A DNA stretch of 7,539 nt from Oscillospiraceae bacterium (GTDB taxonomy: Bacteria > Bacillota_A > Clostridia > Oscillospirales > CAG-272): the NCBI GenBank assembly GCA_015064195.1, contig SVSO01000143.1, positions 1-7,539 of the forward strand, given 5' to 3'. The notes beneath the pieces are model-generated. The model was not told the origin of the DNA. It searched no databases and saw only the letters and a list, made by a program, of their open reading frames with translations. This document shows, one piece after another, positions 5,855 through 7,539 of this stretch (position 1 is its first letter; the number at the start of each line of letters is the position of its first letter). The position numbers and the translations under genes were made by a program.

Positions 5855-5891
5855 TAAAAGAAAGCATCCGGCAGAGAATTTCCGCCGGATG
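5855..5891 (-). terminator. Intrinsic terminator of rnpB
   Basis: On the minus strand CATCCGGC (5891-5884) pairs with GCCGGATG (5872-5865) around an 11-base loop, then CTTTCTTTT (5863-5855). It begins 13 bases after the predicted mature 3' end of RNase P RNA. Confidence 0.85.
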
Positions 5892-5903
5892 TGATTTTTA
5901 AAG

Positions 5904-6278
5904 CTGCGATCGGGTCTGTAAGCCGGGTTCTGTAATCGGCGATCATCTATCTTTGCGCATCGTCTCCGACACGCTCCGCAGCAATGTGCGTGCCACCCAT
6001 GGAATCTGCCGGGCAGACAGCCGGTGATAAGCCGGATTCCATATGCGGTGTTGCTTCGGATAGGGTTTACAGCGAACCTGTGTTACCACAGATTCGGGTG
6101 AGCTCTTACCTCGCCTTTCCACCCTTTCCGCATAAAATGCGGTGGTATATTTCTGTTGCACTTTCCCGGAGGTCACCCTCGGCGGACGTTATCCGTTATC
6201 CTGCCCTGTGAAGCCCGGACTTTCCTCATGATAATACCTTTCGGCAACATATCACGCGATCGCCCGACCCGGTCGCAG
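5904..6278 (-). ncRNA. rnpB: RNase P RNA, bacterial type A
   Basis: This is the catalytic RNA that trims the 5' leader from tRNA precursors, acting with the RnpA protein. Read on the minus strand, the universal 5' element GAGGAAAGTCCGGGCT is at 6227-6212 and the 3' element ACAGAACCCGGCTTA at 5933-5919; these form the P4 core. The ends pair as helix P1: CTGCGA (6278-6273) with TCGCAG (5909-5904) and, after one mismatch, CGGGTC with GACCCG. Internal landmarks include AAGAGCTCACCC, GTAAACCC and AGATAGATGA, as in type A RNAs. The length of about 375 nt fits. Ends are set from P1 pairing and the -10 box and could shift by a few bases. The loop between the P15 arms (GGAATC/GATTCC) has no GGU, the motif that normally pairs with tRNA CCA. 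A 77-residue open frame inside it is spurious. Confidence 0.96.
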
Positions 6279-6283
6279 AGTAT

Positions 6284-6312
6284 ATTATATCACAAACGAG
6301 CAAGAAAGTCAA
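6284..6312 (-). promoter_or_regulatory. rnpB: rnpB promoter
   Basis: On the minus strand TTGACT (6312-6307), a 17-base spacer and TATAAT (6289-6284) place the start about 6277-6278, which coincides with the first base of helix P1. This would make a 5' end needing little or no processing. Confidence 0.9.
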
Positions 6313-6330
6313 CCGTTTTTTACTAAGGTC

Positions 6331-6359
6331 TTGCAATCCGTGGAAAAGTGTGCTATACT
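6331..6359 (+). promoter_or_regulatory. Sigma-A-like promoter of the sugar isomerase gene
   Basis: TTGCAA (6331-6336), a 17-base spacer and TATACT (6354-6359) differ from consensus by one or two bases per box. The start near 6366 gives a leader of about 33 bases. It diverges from the rnpB promoter, with the two -35 boxes only 18 bases apart. Confidence 0.75.
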
Positions 6360-6398
6360 GTAAACAGAAATTTTTCCGACGGGAAGGGGTATGTTTTT

Positions 6399-7313
6399 AT
6401 GAAATACGAGGTATCATTGGCAATCGGTGCATTCCAGGATGTGCTTGGTGCGAAGGGTGCGCTGGATCTGGCAAAGGAGATCGGACTCACCTGCGTCGAT
6501 TTTGATCTTCTCAAGTACGACGGCTGGTTGAAGGACAGCGTATACACCAAAAGCGATGATGAAATCGCATCCTATTTTGAGGATCTGAAGCGTTACGCGG
6601 ACAGCATCGGCGTTCGCATCGGTCAGACGCACGGCCGCATCAAGGGCTATAAGCTGGATGAGGTAATCAATGAAAACGAGAAAAAAGGTGCCAGACTTGA
6701 TATGATGGCGACCAAGCTGCTGGGATGTCGGCACTGCGTCATCCACAGCGTGGGTCTGGGACTTGACGCATCGGCGGAAGATCAGCGACGCTACAATCGG
6801 CGGATGTTTGACGATTATCTGCCCTTTGCCAAGGAGTTCGGCGTGAAGATCGCCTCGGAGACCTTCGGCGATACCACAACGCCCGACGGCAGAAGCGGCA
6901 TCGATTTCTTCGGCGACGAGACGGAATTCCTGAATGCGTACCGGGAAATTTCGGAAAAGGACGGCAATGCGCCCTTCTTCTGCACCTGCATGGATACCGG
7001 TCACACCAACAAGGCGGCGCGGTTCGATGGCCAGCCCCTGCCCCATGAGCTGATCTACAAGCTGGGAAGCTCCATCGAGTGCCTGCACCTCAACGACAAC
7101 GATCACATGACCGATCAGCATAAGGTTCCGCTGTCGGGCACCATCGACTGGCAGCTGGTGCTGGAAGCACTGCGGGATGTGGGATACGAGGGAAGCTGGA
7201 ATATGGAGCTGAACCTGTATCACTTCGGCAGGACGCTTGACATGGCGAAGGCTTATGCGGATTTCTCCGTGAAGGTGATGAATCAGCTGCTCATCGACGT
7301 TCTGGGCGAGTAA
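6399..7313 (+). CDS. Sugar phosphate isomerase/epimerase, xylose isomerase-like TIM barrel (304 aa)
   Basis: The protein fits the AP-endonuclease-2/xylose-isomerase-like TIM-barrel superfamily (IolE, hydroxypyruvate isomerase and tagatose/psicose epimerase relatives), cytosolic enzymes using a divalent metal. Candidate metal and catalytic residues are at the usual strand ends: H79 in QTHGR, H116 in CVIHSVG, E154 in ASETFGD, D199 and H202 in CMDTGHTN, H230 in CLHLNDND, and E270 in WNMELN. The near-C-terminal LSGTIDWQLVLEALRDVGYEGSWNMEL is the typical ending, where a glycine-rich turn and the last Glu ligand occur. The exact substrate cannot be read from the sequence. ATG 6399 is chosen because GGGAAGGGG (6381-6389) ends 9 bases before it; the frame also opens at a GTG (6348), but that overlaps the -10 box. 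It stands alone, with its own promoter and terminator and no sugar transporter or kinase nearby. Confidence 0.93.
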   Translation: MKYEVSLAIGAFQDVLGAKGALDLAKEIGLTCVDFDLLKYDGWLKDSVYTKSDDEIASYFEDLKRYADSIGVRIGQTHGRIKGYKLDEVINENEKKGARLDMMATKLLGCRHCVIHSVGLGLDASAEDQRRYNRRMFDDYLPFAKEFGVKIASETFGDTTTPDGRSGIDFFGDETEFLNAYREISEKDGNAPFFCTCMDTGHTNKAARFDGQPLPHELIYKLGSSIECLHLNDNDHMTDQHKVPLSGTIDWQLVLEALRDVGYEGSWNMELNLYHFGRTLDMAKAYADFSVKVMNQLLIDVLGE

Positions 7314-7351
7314 AATCGGCGGAAAATCGGGATTCACAAAAAAATACATAC

Positions 7352-7397
7352 AAAAATTCCGGATAATTTACAGTCTGTACATTGCACGGAATTTTTT
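7352..7397 (+). terminator. Intrinsic terminator after the sugar isomerase gene
   Basis: AAAAATTCCG (7352-7361) pairs with CGGAATTTTT (7387-7396), with a T run (7392-7397). The loop of 25 bases is long for a terminator, though it contains its own short symmetry (TACAGTCTGTA, 7370-7380). The arms are also A/T-symmetric, so it may work on both strands. Confidence 0.6.
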
Positions 7398-7410
7398 ATT
7401 GTGATATAAT
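7382..7410 (+). promoter_or_regulatory. Extended -10 promoter overlapping the terminator
   Basis: TTGCAC (7382-7387), a 17-base spacer and TATAAT (7405-7410) with the extended -10 TGA (7402-7404) form a strong candidate. The spacer is the 3' arm of the isomerase terminator. Initiation near 7417 would transcribe into AT-rich DNA with no gene before the window ends, so the target must lie beyond the edge or be an RNA. Confidence 0.6.
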
Positions 7411-7520
7411 ATAATGTAGGGAACCTCTAAATATTCACAAATCAAATATCCCCCTTGAATAACGATCCCTCCCGAAGATAATTCATACAAAATTCATATA
7501 ATTTCACCATTTGTTAACAG
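7411..7520. other. AT-rich stretch with no recognisable gene
   Basis: No open frame with a ribosome binding site is visible. AATTCATA occurs twice (about 7481-7488 and 7492-7499). The segment GGGAACCTCTAAA just after the promoter looks like the kind of short end sequence seen on repeats or insertion elements, but no partner copy or transposase is present to support that. Confidence 0.4.
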
Positions 7521-7539
7521 TATATATATATATATATAT
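7521..7539. repeat. (TA)n dinucleotide run at the window edge
   Basis: The last 19 bases are an uninterrupted TA repeat that runs to the edge of the window. Such tracts are a common place for a contig to break, so the true length is unknown. Confidence 0.9.

Noticed and set aside
4608..5857. Two + frames (213 and 240 residues) opposite the desulfurase and the lipoprotein
   Set aside because: Antisense shadows; the real genes on - have catalytic residues, a lipobox and an operon layout.
5943..6211. Short protein frames on both strands at 5943-6211
   Set aside because: They lie wholly inside RNase P RNA.
6374..6385. TTCC/GGAA hairpin near the isomerase ribosome site
   Set aside because: Only four pairs; too weak to claim as regulation.
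6391..6402. A three-codon upstream frame (ATG TTT TTA TGA) overlapping the isomerase start
   Set aside because: The purine-rich ribosome site is only one base before it, too close to work; likely coincidence.
6414..7349. A 311-residue open frame on - opposite the sugar isomerase
   Set aside because: Antisense shadow of a gene with clear TIM-barrel metal-ligand motifs; no promoter or ribosome site of its own.
7417..7539. Insertion sequence end suggested by GGGAACCTCTAAA
   Set aside because: No transposase, no matching inverted end and no target duplication can be seen within the window; kept only as a possibility in the finding on this edge.

Overview
The window looks like a chromosomal segment of an anaerobic Clostridia-class Firmicute, most likely in the Oscillospirales/Ruminococcaceae area. 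Four things point there. The RNase P RNA is of the bacterial A type, which Clostridia carry while Bacilli carry type B. Shine-Dalgarno sites are strong GGAGG-like boxes and promoters are near-perfect sigma-A boxes. Genes look moderately GC-rich and the spacers AT-rich. Finally, two adjacent genes resemble the DUF6323/DUF6179 pair known from Clostridia. The genus assignment is inference.

Layout, left to right. Positions 1-945 (+) hold the C-terminal two thirds of a YifB/ComM-type AAA+ ATPase. Positions 946-1361 are a crowded regulatory spacer. It has a cluster of DnaA-box-like 9-mers (952-1126), a very stable stem-loop (1140-1174), a consensus sigma-A promoter on + (1212-1241), and an equally good promoter on - (1290-1318) that faces it. 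The - promoter would run straight into an intrinsic terminator at 1199-1234, predicting a short antisense RNA over the leader of the next genes. Positions 1362-2763 (+) carry two overlapping genes of unknown function (152 and 317 aa), closed by a bidirectional terminator at 2762-2792.

Positions 2797-5758 (-) form one operon read from a consensus promoter at 5793-5821: a small lipoprotein, then a NifS/IscS-like cysteine desulfurase joined by an ATGA overlap, then proA (gamma-glutamyl phosphate reductase) 11 nt further on. The same bidirectional terminator ends it. Upstream on the same strand lies rnpB (RNase P RNA, about 6278-5904) with its own promoter and terminator.

Divergent from rnpB is a monocistronic + strand sugar phosphate isomerase/epimerase (6399-7313) with its own promoter and a terminator. 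That terminator overlaps another good promoter (7382-7410), which points into an AT-rich stretch with no recognisable gene and ends in a (TA)n run at the window edge.

The genes are mostly housekeeping: DNA uptake/recombination, tRNA processing, sulfur mobilisation, proline synthesis and sugar metabolism. The least explained parts are the 946-1361 spacer and the two-gene DUF unit behind it. I see no CRISPR array, tRNA, transposase, phage gene or recognisable defence system.
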